In this document: one piece after another, positions 25,335 to 33,150 of the stretch
Layout: every line of letters starts with the position of its first letter
How positions within the stretch are numbered: the stretch's first letter is position 1
Assembly: GCF_040546815.1 (NCBI RefSeq)
Contig: NZ_JBEPOO010000001.1
Location: 310,001-374,000 of the forward strand
Length of the DNA stretch: 64,000 nucleotides
From: Devosia sp. 2618
GTDB lineage: Bacteria > Pseudomonadota > Alphaproteobacteria > Rhizobiales > Devosiaceae
Direction of reading: 5' to 3'
The notes under the pieces: model-generated
Database searches by the model: none
What the model saw: the letters and a program-made list of their open reading frames with translations, nothing else
Told to the model about the DNA's origin: nothing
Translations under genes and position numbers: made by a program

Positions 25335-26207
25335 ATGAAAATCGGTTTTATCGGTCTTGGCATTATGGGTACGCCGATGGCGGGCCATCTGCTCAACGCT
25401 GGCCACGAGCTTTTTGTCTTTGACCGCGCCGGTCGTCCGGAATCCCTGTCGAGTGCCACTTTGTGTGCCAATTCCAGGGAAGTTACCGAACGCGCCGATG
25501 TCGTGATCATCATGGTGCCCGATACGCCGCATGTCCGTGCCGTGCTGTTTGATGAGAACGGTGTTTTCGATGCTCTCAAGCCCGGTCAGCTGGTGATCGA
25601 CATGAGCTCGATTTCCCCAATTGCGACCAAGGATTTCGCCCATCGCGTTCGCGAAAAGGGCGCTGAATATGTCGACGGTCCTGTTTCCGGTGGCGAAGTC
25701 GGTGCCAAGCAGGCCAGCCTTTCGATCATGGCCGGCGGCAGCGAGAGTGCCTTCGAGCGCGCGCGGCCCCTATTTGAGCTGATGGGCAAAAACATCACCC
25801 ATGTCGGCGAAGCCGGTGACGGCCAGACCGCCAAGATCGCCAACCAGATCATCGTCGCGCTCAATATCGAGGCCGTTGCAGAAGCCTTGGTCTTTGCATC
25901 AAAGGCTGGTGCAGATCCGGCAAAAGTTCGCAATGCGCTGATGGGCGGTTTCGCCTCCTCGCGTGTGCTGGAAGTGCATGGCGACCGCATGGTCAAGCGC
26001 ACGTTCGATCCCGGTTTCCGCATCGAGCTGCATCAAAAAGATCTGAACAACGCCCTCGAGTCCGCTCGCGCACTCAAGATTGGCCTGCCGGCAACGGCTA
26101 TGTGCCAGCAATTGTTCAGCACCTGCGCAGCAAATGGCGGATCGGCCTGGGACCACTCGGCCCTTATCCGCGCCATTGAACTGCTCAGCGCTCACGAAAT
26201 CGGCTGA
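25335..26207 (+). CDS. garR: Tartronate semialdehyde (2-hydroxy-3-oxopropionate) reductase
   Basis: 290-residue beta-hydroxyacid dehydrogenase that would reduce tartronate semialdehyde to glycerate with NAD(P)H. Rossmann motif GFIGLGIMGTPMAGHLLNAG, substrate-site block VDGPVSGGEVGAKQ, catalytic Lys in GDGQTAKIANQI, and the C-terminal RIELHQKDLNNALE typical of GarR/GlxR. The ATG at 25335 is preferred to the frame start at 25320 because GAGGAG lies upstream. The next gene, a glycerate kinase, uses its product. 3-hydroxyisobutyrate dehydrogenase is the main alternative but the context favours GarR. Confidence 0.9.
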   Translation: MKIGFIGLGIMGTPMAGHLLNAGHELFVFDRAGRPESLSSATLCANSREVTERADVVIIMVPDTPHVRAVLFDENGVFDALKPGQLVIDMSSISPIATKDFAHRVREKGAEYVDGPVSGGEVGAKQASLSIMAGGSESAFERARPLFELMGKNITHVGEAGDGQTAKIANQIIVALNIEAVAEALVFASKAGADPAKVRNALMGGFASSRVLEVHGDRMVKRTFDPGFRIELHQKDLNNALESARALKIGLPATAMCQQLFSTCAANGGSAWDHSALIRAIELLSAHEIG

Positions 26208-26232
26208 TCCGCCGCCAGGTAGCGAGCTCTCA

Positions 26233-27519
26233 ATGTCTCTAGTTCAGAATCACGCGGGCGCGCAGGGCGCGTCCGACAGCGAAGTTGCGCCGAGCAGCCA
26301 GCATATCCTGCACAGCTTGCTCGAAGCGGCGCTCGATGCGTCATACCCCGAGGGCAAGTTCGACAAGGTTTTGCCCGCGCGGCCAAAGGGCCGGACTATT
26401 GTGGTCGGCGCAGGCAAAGCGGCGGCCCGTATGGCCGGAGCCTTCGAAAAGGCCTGGAATGCGCCTTGCTCCGGCCTAGTTGTGACCCGCTATGGGCATC
26501 AGGCGCCGACGCAATCGATTGAAGTGGTCGAAGCCGCCCACCCGATCCCCGATGAAGCCGGCCTCGCAGCAGCCGAGCGCATCAAGGCCCTGGTTCGGGA
26601 TGCAACCGCCGACGATCTGGTGGTCGTGCTGATCTCTGGCGGCGCCTCGTCGCTAATGGTCAGCCCCATTGATGGGGTCAGCCTGGCGCAAAAGCAGGAC
26701 ATTACCCTGCAGATGTTGCGCTCCGGTGCGCCAATCGGCGCCATCAACACAGTTCGCAAGACCCTGTCGTCGATCAAGGGCGGGAACCTTGCTCGCCTCG
26801 CGGCACCCGCCAGGGTCGTGACCTACATCATATCCGATGTCCCCGGCGACGATCCGGCGATGATTGGCTCGGGTCCGAGCGTTATTGCCGACAATTCGGT
26901 TGCCGAGGCCGAACAAATCCTGCGGCGCTACGAAATCGTTTTGCCGGACGGCGTGGCAGCCGCGATTGCCCGGCAGAACAAGGTCAGCGGTGGTCAAAGC
27001 GGCTCGGTCCATATCATCGCCAGCCCAAGACTGGCGCTGGAAGCGGCGGGACGACGGGCGCTTGGCTTTGGACTGCGCCCGCTCATTCTGGGTGATGCCC
27101 TTGAAGGCGAAGCCCGCGAAGTCGGGACGCTGATGGCCGGTATTGCGAAATCGGTCAGCCGGTTTGGCGATCCAGCCGGCCCTCCCTGCGTGCTGCTCAG
27201 CGGTGGCGAAACCACCGTCACCGTGCGCGGCAAGGGGCGCGGCGGGCGCAATGCGGAGTTCCTCTTGGCCCTTTCCATTAGCATGGGCGAAGTCCCGGTC
27301 TCAGCGATTGCCTGCGATACGGATGGCATCGACGGCTCCGAAGACAATGCCGGCGCGTGGTTTGACGAACATATGGCCGCGCGCGGCGACATGCAGCGGC
27401 GTGAAGCATTCCTGCACGACAACAACGCCTACGAGTACTTCGACAGTCTCGGTCAACTGACCATGACTGGTCCCACGCTCACCAACGTCAACGACTTCCG
27501 CGCCATCATCATTCGGTGA
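26233..27519 (+). CDS. ttuD: Glycerate 2-kinase / TtuD-type (MOFRL family)
   Basis: 428-residue class II glycerate kinase, also annotated hydroxypyruvate reductase TtuD from the tartrate cluster of Agrobacterium; family members phosphorylate glycerate to 2-phosphoglycerate. Blocks: IVVGAGKAAARMAGAFE, VVEAAHPIPDEAG, VLISGGASSLM, VRKTLSSIKGGNLA, and the MOFRL-domain VLLSGGETTVTVRGKGRGGR ending in DTDGIDGSEDNAGAW. It starts 25 bases after garR, and pyruvate kinase follows, forming a glycerate-to-pyruvate route (enolase elsewhere). Confidence 0.9.
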   Translation: MSLVQNHAGAQGASDSEVAPSSQHILHSLLEAALDASYPEGKFDKVLPARPKGRTIVVGAGKAAARMAGAFEKAWNAPCSGLVVTRYGHQAPTQSIEVVEAAHPIPDEAGLAAAERIKALVRDATADDLVVVLISGGASSLMVSPIDGVSLAQKQDITLQMLRSGAPIGAINTVRKTLSSIKGGNLARLAAPARVVTYIISDVPGDDPAMIGSGPSVIADNSVAEAEQILRRYEIVLPDGVAAAIARQNKVSGGQSGSVHIIASPRLALEAAGRRALGFGLRPLILGDALEGEAREVGTLMAGIAKSVSRFGDPAGPPCVLLSGGETTVTVRGKGRGGRNAEFLLALSISMGEVPVSAIACDTDGIDGSEDNAGAWFDEHMAARGDMQRREAFLHDNNAYEYFDSLGQLTMTGPTLTNVNDFRAIIIR

Positions 27520-27555
27520 TGGCCTGCCTTCCTCCGCGTCAGCACCAGGTGCCCA

Positions 27556-28953
27556 ATGAGCAGAACCCGTCGGGTCAAAATTATCTCCACTATCGGGCCG
27601 GCGTCATGGGGGCAGGCAGCGTTTGAAGCACTGATCAATGCGGGTGCGGACGTCTTCCGCATCAATATGAGCCATACCAGCCACGCGCTTTTGCGCGAGG
27701 CGGTTGCCGATATCCGAAGTGTCGAAGAGAAGCTTGGCACCTCCATCGGCATCCTTGTCGATCTGCAAGGGCCCAAGCTGCGCGTTGGCCGTTTTGAGGC
27801 GCCATATGAGCTGACCGGGGGAGCAGCATTCAGGCTCGACAACACTCCCGAGCCCGGAAATCAGGATCGGGTGTTTCTGCCCCATCCCGAAATCATCGAA
27901 CATGCCCAGGTCGGCCATCGTCTGCTGATCGACGACGGCCGGGTCACCTTGCGCGTCACCGCCGTGGCCAAGGATCATCTGGATACCGAGGTCGTCTATG
28001 GTGGCCGTATTTCCAGCAACAAGGGTGTCTCCCTGCCGGATACCGAACTGCCGGCAGCGTCGATGACCGAAAAGGACCGGGCCGATATCGGCGCCGCAAT
28101 ACAACTCGATATCGACTGGATCGCTCTGTCGTTCGTGCAGCGGGCCGAAGACATGATCGCGCTGCGGCAACTCGTCGGGCCAAGCTTCGGCTTGGTCGCA
28201 AAGCTCGAAAAACCACAGATGCTGCCGCATCTCGATGCGATCATCAGCGCAAGCGACGCGGTGATGGTGGCGCGTGGGGATCTTGGTGTTGAACTGCCAA
28301 TGGAGCAGGTGCCCAGCATTCAAAAGATGATCGTGCACAAGGCCCGCGCATTGGGGCGCCCGGTGATCGTGGCAACCCAGATGCTGGAATCGATGATTTC
28401 GTCGCCGGTGCCGACGCGGGCCGAAGCCACCGACGTATCGGTTGCGGTGTTTGAGGGCGTCGATGCCATTATGCTGTCGGCCGAAACGGCGTCGGGGAAA
28501 TATCCGGTCGAAGCCGTCAACACGATGCACAGGATTGCGTCGACGGTAGAACAGGATTCCGGCTATCCCGCCATGATCCGCATCAGCCAGGCCATTCCCG
28601 AGCGCACGATCCGCGATGCCGTCGCAGCAGGCGCGCGACACATCTCCGAAGTTGTCGGTTCAGCGGCCGTCGCCGTTTACACTGTCTCCGGCAACATGGC
28701 TCTACGCATCGCCCGCGAACGTCCGGTCAAACCGATCATCGCTCTTACCTCAGACCGCCGTGTGGCCCGCCGCATGCGCATGGTTTGGGGCACGTCAGGC
28801 ACGCTCTACAATGCCAACGAAAACGTGGCCATGGCAGCCCTCGCCGCCGCCAACGAGCACGGCTACACCAACAAAGCCGACAGCATTGTCCTGATCTCGG
28901 GCCCCGTCAGCACCGACAAAAACGCGCTACGGGTTTTGACTGTGAAAGACTGA
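27556..28953 (+). CDS. pyk: Pyruvate kinase
   Basis: 465-residue glycolytic enzyme making pyruvate and ATP from PEP and ADP. N-terminal RVKIISTIGPAS, substrate Arg/Asn in DVFRINMSHTS, the LVDLQGPKLRVG barrel strand, catalytic Lys/Glu region AKLEKP, VMVARGDLGVELP, and ATQMLESMISSPVPTRAEATD; the C-terminal allosteric domain follows. It closes the garR-ttuD operon as TtuE does in the tartrate cluster, so it is probably a dedicated catabolic isozyme and not the housekeeping copy. Confidence 0.95.
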   Translation: MSRTRRVKIISTIGPASWGQAAFEALINAGADVFRINMSHTSHALLREAVADIRSVEEKLGTSIGILVDLQGPKLRVGRFEAPYELTGGAAFRLDNTPEPGNQDRVFLPHPEIIEHAQVGHRLLIDDGRVTLRVTAVAKDHLDTEVVYGGRISSNKGVSLPDTELPAASMTEKDRADIGAAIQLDIDWIALSFVQRAEDMIALRQLVGPSFGLVAKLEKPQMLPHLDAIISASDAVMVARGDLGVELPMEQVPSIQKMIVHKARALGRPVIVATQMLESMISSPVPTRAEATDVSVAVFEGVDAIMLSAETASGKYPVEAVNTMHRIASTVEQDSGYPAMIRISQAIPERTIRDAVAAGARHISEVVGSAAVAVYTVSGNMALRIARERPVKPIIALTSDRRVARRMRMVWGTSGTLYNANENVAMAALAAANEHGYTNKADSIVLISGPVSTDKNALRVLTVKD

Positions 28954-28956
28954 GGT

Positions 28957-29823
28957 TCACTCAGTTTCTGGCGGGCGCTCGGCGCCCGTCGCGCATTCCG
29001 GCTCGCTCGGATTACACAGTAAGTCTGCGTCGATGTCGTAACGGGCCGCGATCGTGGCCACGGTGCCATCGCGCCACATGTCCAACAGCGTTTCTTCGAC
29101 CGCTTGCTTTAGGGTGAGATCTCCCTTCCAGAAGCCGATGCCGAGACCGAAGCTTTGCAAGGGCGTGCCCAGGAGTGCAGTTTCGTAGGCGCTATCGGCG
29201 AACACTTGTCGGGCGGAGAGTGCTTCGGTGACAGCACCGGAATAGACGTTACCTTCAAGACCTGCGCGCAGAGCCTTGGCGTCCTCAGTGACAGCCACCT
29301 CAAGGCGCTTTTGGCGAAGGTATTGCCCTAGGCCGATGCGGTCCAGCCCGGTCATGCCTGAGTGAAAACCCACTGGCCCGCGGACCGTGTCCAGCGTCTC
29401 GCCGCTAGCGCCGACGAACGCCCAGCCCGTCATCAGGTAGGGCGCAGTGAGGTCGAGGAAGGAGCTGGTGGTTTGGGTGTTGGCGATGCCGCCGGCCAAC
29501 ATCTGGCATTGGGCGCGGGTGATGCGCCAGTGACGCGGATTGAAATCGCGGCCCATGGCGGAATTGGAAACCACGTTGACCCGCCAGCCATTCCGCTCGG
29601 CAATGGCGTGGACGAGATCAACGTCAAAGCCGGGTGTGGCGCTCTCGGCTGTCACCAAAGGTGGGTAGAGGCTTGGCATGCAGACGCTGATCCGGCTGAA
29701 GCGATCCACTTCGCTTTTCGAGGTATCCGGTGGCAGAAAACTCACGGCGAATAGAAAGCCGAAGACAAGCGCCAGCGGGGCGAAGTCGAGGACGGGGTGG
29801 CGGGCTGGTGCGACGGGAGCCAT
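28957..29823 (-). CDS. Quinoprotein-associated periplasmic binding protein
   Basis: 288-residue solute-binding (PBP2-type) protein with an N-terminal membrane-spanning signal or anchor (residues about 13-30, FAPLALVFGFLFAVSFL). Blocks: RISVCMPSLYPPLVT, GFDVDLVHAIAERNGW, RAQCQMLAGGIANT, LDLTAPYLMTGWAFVGA. Similar proteins sit in PQQ-dependent alcohol dehydrogenase clusters and are related in role to MxaJ/XoxJ. Its ATG overlaps the ABC permease stop by one base (TGATG), making it the last gene of the divergent arm of the PQQ module. Confidence 0.82.
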   Translation of the reverse strand: MAPVAPARHPVLDFAPLALVFGFLFAVSFLPPDTSKSEVDRFSRISVCMPSLYPPLVTAESATPGFDVDLVHAIAERNGWRVNVVSNSAMGRDFNPRHWRITRAQCQMLAGGIANTQTTSSFLDLTAPYLMTGWAFVGASGETLDTVRGPVGFHSGMTGLDRIGLGQYLRQKRLEVAVTEDAKALRAGLEGNVYSGAVTEALSARQVFADSAYETALLGTPLQSFGLGIGFWKGDLTLKQAVEETLLDMWRDGTVATIAARYDIDADLLCNPSEPECATGAERPPETE

Positions 29824-30674
29824 CAGGCTTTCCTGAATTCCCAGATAGCCAGCAGATAGAGCCCAACCACCAAGGCGCCGATCACCTGATAGGATAGCGT
29901 CGGATCGAATTGGTTAAAGTTGATCAAGATGCCCCGCATGGCGTCGATCGCGTAGGTGAGCGGATTGTGCTCCACCAGAAAAACCAGCCACTCCGGATAG
30001 ATGACCAGCGTCTGCGCTCGGGTGAGCGCTGGATCGAGCGGAAACGCGGAGCTGGCGGTAAAATAGAGCGGGAGGATGACAGCGTTGGAAAATACGCCAA
30101 AGCCCTCAAAGCCGCGGACATAGTTGGCGATGACAATGCCAAATGCGGTCAGACCGACGGCCAGAACAAACATCAGGACGAGCGCCGATACCAGCATGCC
30201 CGAGGTGAGGTTGATGCCGACAAAGCGTGCCACGACCAGCACCATGCAGCCGTGAATTACTGCGGTCGTGGCGCCACCCAGCACCTTTCCCAAGAGGATC
30301 GTGTTGCGCGACATGGGGGACACCAGCACTTCGCGCAGAAAGCCAAACTCCCGATCCCAGATCAGCGAAACGGCGGATTGGATGGAGGTGTAGAGGATGT
30401 TGAGGACGATGACGGCGGGGAAGATGAACTGCAGATAGGTGTATGGGACGACAAACTTCACCTCTCCATAGACCTCACCACGGAAATAGGGATTGAGGCC
30501 GATGCCGAGGATCAGTATCCACAGCAATGGCCGGCTGGCGCCCCCGATCAGCTGCCCCTTGTCCCGCAGAGACCGCTTCACCTCGCGCAGCCAGATGGCG
30601 TAGACACCGCGCGCCTGACGATACAGCCGAGTTGCCCGGCCTGGCGTCTTGGCTTGCTCCATCACTAGCGTCAT
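29823..30674 (-). CDS. ABC-2 type permease of the PQQ-associated exporter
   Basis: 283-residue membrane protein with six hydrophobic helices of the ABC-2 family: AIWLREVKRSLRDKGQLIGG before helix 1, VVLNILYTSIQSAVSLIWDR, the REVLVSPMSRNTILLGKVLG coupling loop, and a YPEWLVFLVEHNPLTYAIDA segment near the end. Its stop and start overlap both neighbours (ATGA with the ATPase, TGATG with the binding protein). ABC-2 systems beside PQQ alcohol dehydrogenases are known; their cargo has not been established. Confidence 0.9.
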   Translation of the reverse strand: MTLVMEQAKTPGRATRLYRQARGVYAIWLREVKRSLRDKGQLIGGASRPLLWILILGIGLNPYFRGEVYGEVKFVVPYTYLQFIFPAVIVLNILYTSIQSAVSLIWDREFGFLREVLVSPMSRNTILLGKVLGGATTAVIHGCMVLVVARFVGINLTSGMLVSALVLMFVLAVGLTAFGIVIANYVRGFEGFGVFSNAVILPLYFTASSAFPLDPALTRAQTLVIYPEWLVFLVEHNPLTYAIDAMRGILINFNQFDPTLSYQVIGALVVGLYLLAIWEFRKA

Positions 30675-31633
30675 CTGCCGCGCGCCTTCTTGCTTGAGGA
30701 GGGTGGAGCGTCGCGCAGTTCGCGGCCCGTCAGGGCGAGGAATACGCTTTCAAGACTTGGTCGATCTACGGCCACCTGATGTATCTGATCGCCGAATTCC
30801 TCGAGCATGGCGTCGGCGCTGCTGGCCGCCTCGACGTCGATGAGCAGTTGGCCGTCGACGCCCTCGAAGGCTTTTGGGTAGCGCGTCAACAATTTCGCCC
30901 GGGCTTCCGGTGTGCGTGGTGTCACGCGGAGCATGCCGGTCCCATATTGCGCCTTTAGCGCCTCCGGCGTGCCGCGTGCCAAAATGGTGCCGTGGTCGAT
31001 GACGCACACCGCATCCACCGTATCGACTTCCTCGATGTAATGCGTGGTGACGACGATCGTCAGCTTCTGCGTTTTCCGCAGCGTTCGGATGTAGCTCCAG
31101 ATTTTGGCGCGCGACTGGGCGTCTAGCCCCACCGTTGGCTCGTCCAAAAACAAGATGGTCGGACGATGCATGAGGGCGCGGGCGATCTCGATGCGGCGGC
31201 GCATGCCGGAGGATAGCGTGCGCACGAGCGCGTTGCGCCATTCCGCCATCTCGACCAGCTCAAGCATTTCGTCGACGCGTTGGCGCGCATCGGCGCTACC
31301 CATTTGATAGACCATGCCGTGAAAATCGAGGTTCTCATAGACGGTCAGGCGGGTGTCGAGTGTGGATTCCTGGAACACCACGCCGAGGTGCTGACGCAGA
31401 TGAGTGGGCTGCTTGACGACGTCCATACCAGCAACCTGTGCCTGCCCGCTATCGGGGCGCTGGATAGTGCAGAGGATATCGATCAGCGTCGACTTGCCAG
31501 CGCCGTTCGGCCCGAGCAGCGCCAGAATGCTGCCCTCTGGGACCGAGATGGAAACATCGTCGAGGGCAAGTATGCGACCGAAGCGTTTGGAGATGCCAGA
31601 GGCGGAAATCGCCAGGGGTTGGGTGTCCACCAT
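30671..31633 (-). CDS. ABC-2 transporter ATPase of the PQQ-associated exporter
   Basis: 320-residue ATPase. Walker A GPNGAGKSTLIDIL, signature LSSGMRRRIEIARALM, Walker B ILFLDEPTVGLD, switch His VVTTHYIEEVD. The C-terminal 90 residues are typical of CcmA/DrrA-like exporters. The overlap with the permease gene and 1-base gap after the M50-like gene show co-translation. It resembles the ATP-binding subunit annotated in PQQ-dependent alcohol dehydrogenase systems. Confidence 0.92.
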   Translation of the reverse strand: MVDTQPLAISASGISKRFGRILALDDVSISVPEGSILALLGPNGAGKSTLIDILCTIQRPDSGQAQVAGMDVVKQPTHLRQHLGVVFQESTLDTRLTVYENLDFHGMVYQMGSADARQRVDEMLELVEMAEWRNALVRTLSSGMRRRIEIARALMHRPTILFLDEPTVGLDAQSRAKIWSYIRTLRKTQKLTIVVTTHYIEEVDTVDAVCVIDHGTILARGTPEALKAQYGTGMLRVTPRTPEARAKLLTRYPKAFEGVDGQLLIDVEAASSADAMLEEFGDQIHQVAVDRPSLESVFLALTGRELRDAPPSSSKKARGR

Positions 31634-31634
31634 C

Positions 31635-32243
31635 TCAGTTCGCTCCCAGCAGGCGCGCTAGGCCGCCGAAAAGCTTTGGAATGGCGTGGCTGTAGGTCAG
31701 CAGCAGCGCACCACCCAGTGTGAGTGAAATCCAAAAAAACCTGTCTACCAACTGCACATAGAGAGTAGGGGACAGAGACTGCAGCAGATAACCGCCGACG
31801 AGTGGCGGAATGGGCAGGAGATTGAACGCCACGGACCAGGCGGCAGTATTGGCGATGGCCCTGATGACCAGAGCGACAAAGGATGCGCTGTCAGCGGGCC
31901 AATACAGCGCAACCAAGGGCATTGTCGATCTCGCGGCCCAACCCAGCAGCAAGATAGTTGCCAAGGCGGCAGCTCCGATGATCGGTGGCGCCCATCGGCC
32001 TAGGCGGCATTTTGACGGATCGATCATCAGCTTGCGCGTCCAGCCGATCTGGGCGGTCACCACGCCGACTAAGGCAAAAAAATCGATGTGGACGAGGGGA
32101 TTGGCGGTCAATCTGCCGTCGTAACTCGGTCCACTATCACCCAGTAGGCGGGCAAAAAACGCCAGGGAAAATCCGAGCGCCGACACGACCACAATGGCCG
32201 CTATTGTTCGGGCGAGAATGTCGGGGAACGTCAAGTCAAACAC
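31635..32243 (-). CDS. M50-like membrane protein lacking protease residues
   Basis: 202-residue polytopic membrane protein. It keeps the site-2-protease (M50) scaffold text GRLTANPLVHIDFFALVG and FNLLPIPPLVGGYLLQSL. The HExxH zinc motif expected in the first helix is absent (FSLAFFARLLGD in its place), and the third ligand Asp in the usual PPLDG is Val (PPLVGG). It should therefore be proteolytically dead and may act as a membrane scaffold or chaperone for the exporter. GTG start at 32243 with no strong ribosome site. First gene of the ABC arm. Family call is by motif only. Confidence 0.75.
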   Translation of the reverse strand: MFDLTFPDILARTIAAIVVVSALGFSLAFFARLLGDSGPSYDGRLTANPLVHIDFFALVGVVTAQIGWTRKLMIDPSKCRLGRWAPPIIGAAALATILLLGWAARSTMPLVALYWPADSASFVALVIRAIANTAAWSVAFNLLPIPPLVGGYLLQSLSPTLYVQLVDRFFWISLTLGGALLLTYSHAIPKLFGGLARLLGAN

Positions 32244-32408
32244 GGTATGCGGCCCCGCCCAATCGGTCGGCGGCGCGGGCTATTCTGGCGTGCCTGCATG
32301 CCAGGCTGCTTACCGAAATCATGGCTGCCCCCTCTTGTTGCCAGTGAGTGGAGCCTTCTGCGTGGTCTAGGTCAAGTATGGATTGTGTATTTATTGGAAT
32401 GCAGGCTG

Positions 32409-32453
32409 AAAATCCAGAAGATAAATCATTTCATAAATATAGATCTGGATTTT
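32409..32453. repeat. Inverted repeat in the PQQ-module promoter
   Basis: AAAATCCAGA (32409-32418) and its exact complement TCTGGATTTT (32444-32453) around a 25-base AT-rich spacer. Placement in the divergent promoter suggests an operator, perhaps for a two-component or metal/alcohol-responsive regulator not present in the window. Confidence 0.45.
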
Positions 32454-32490
32454 AGGTGGGTTGGTCTAGATATTATCTGCCATCAGTCCT

Positions 32491-32505
32491 TTAATAGTAT
32501 TATAG
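32491..32505. promoter_or_regulatory. TTAATAGTATTATAG element, copy B
   Basis: Identical over 15 bases to 23822-23836 upstream of dctP. It lies about 140 bases before the cytochrome c gene. Function inferred. Confidence 0.35.
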
Positions 32506-32640
32506 GATGGCGGGTGTATTTTACACGATTCATTCTGTTTATGGAATGGTTTCAAATCGTCGCTGTCTATGTATTGCGTGTTGACCCGGTTTGCTGTCGG
32601 ACTGATCCTCCGGCTTGGCAAGCTCGGGAGGTAAGTCGTC

Positions 32641-33045
32641 ATGGCTCAAAGCAGTATTATTTCGGCCGCGGTGGCACTTGTCGCACTTACATCGGGCGTG
32701 GCTTATGCGCAGCCGACATTTACCAGCGAACAGGCCGCCGCCGGCTTCAAGAAGTATGTAGACCAGTGCGACAGTTGCCACGGTGACCGGCTGGACGGCG
32801 GGGTCGGGGGAGGCCCGCCTCTGCAGGGCGACTACTTTTTCAACCTCTGGGGCGACCAGCCAATTTCGAGCGTCTTTGAATATATCAAAACCGCGATGCC
32901 CGCCGATACGCCCAACTCTTTGAGCAACAGTTCTGTAGCTCAGATCCTTGCCTATATCCTCGAATTCAACGGTCTGGAGCCAGGCGACGTGCCTTTACCG
33001 ACGACGTTGGCAGAGCTCGACGAAATCATTCTCGAACATCCGTAA
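32641..33045 (+). CDS. Periplasmic c-type cytochrome (XoxG/MxaG-like role)
   Basis: 134-residue class I cytochrome c with a leader (MAQSSIISAAVALVALTSGV ending AYAQ), one heme site CDSCH near residue 42, and the probable sixth ligand Met in TAMPADTPNSLS. The closing segment VAQILAYILEFNG is the usual C-terminal helix. GGGAGG lies 9 bases before the ATG. It precedes the PQQ dehydrogenase, so it is the likely electron acceptor for the enzyme, as XoxG/MxaG is for methanol dehydrogenases. Confidence 0.92.
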   Translation: MAQSSIISAAVALVALTSGVAYAQPTFTSEQAAAGFKKYVDQCDSCHGDRLDGGVGGGPPLQGDYFFNLWGDQPISSVFEYIKTAMPADTPNSLSNSSVAQILAYILEFNGLEPGDVPLPTTLAELDEIILEHP

Positions 33046-33150
33046 CCAGCAGTTCGCCCTTCTGTTGGTTCTGCATGCACCACTTCCGGTCCTCTCATGG
33101 GGGCCGGAGGGTGTGTCTATGCGCAAAACAAGGGGCATGGAGGAGTAACT

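Larger units (their letters stand above)
32244..32640. promoter_or_regulatory. Divergent AT-rich promoter region of the PQQ module
   Basis: 397 bases without a credible gene, clearly more AT-rich than the neighbours, between the M50-like/ABC arm and the cytochrome/PQQ arm. It holds a perfect 10-base-arm inverted repeat (32409-32453) and the TTAATAGTATTATAG element (32491-32505), listed separately. Confidence 0.65.

Noticed and set aside
27604..28641. 345-residue minus-strand frame inside pyruvate kinase
   Set aside because: Shadow of pyk; no recognisable motifs.
31635..32243. Active site-2 protease
   Set aside because: No HExxH and no third-ligand Asp; only the scaffold remains.
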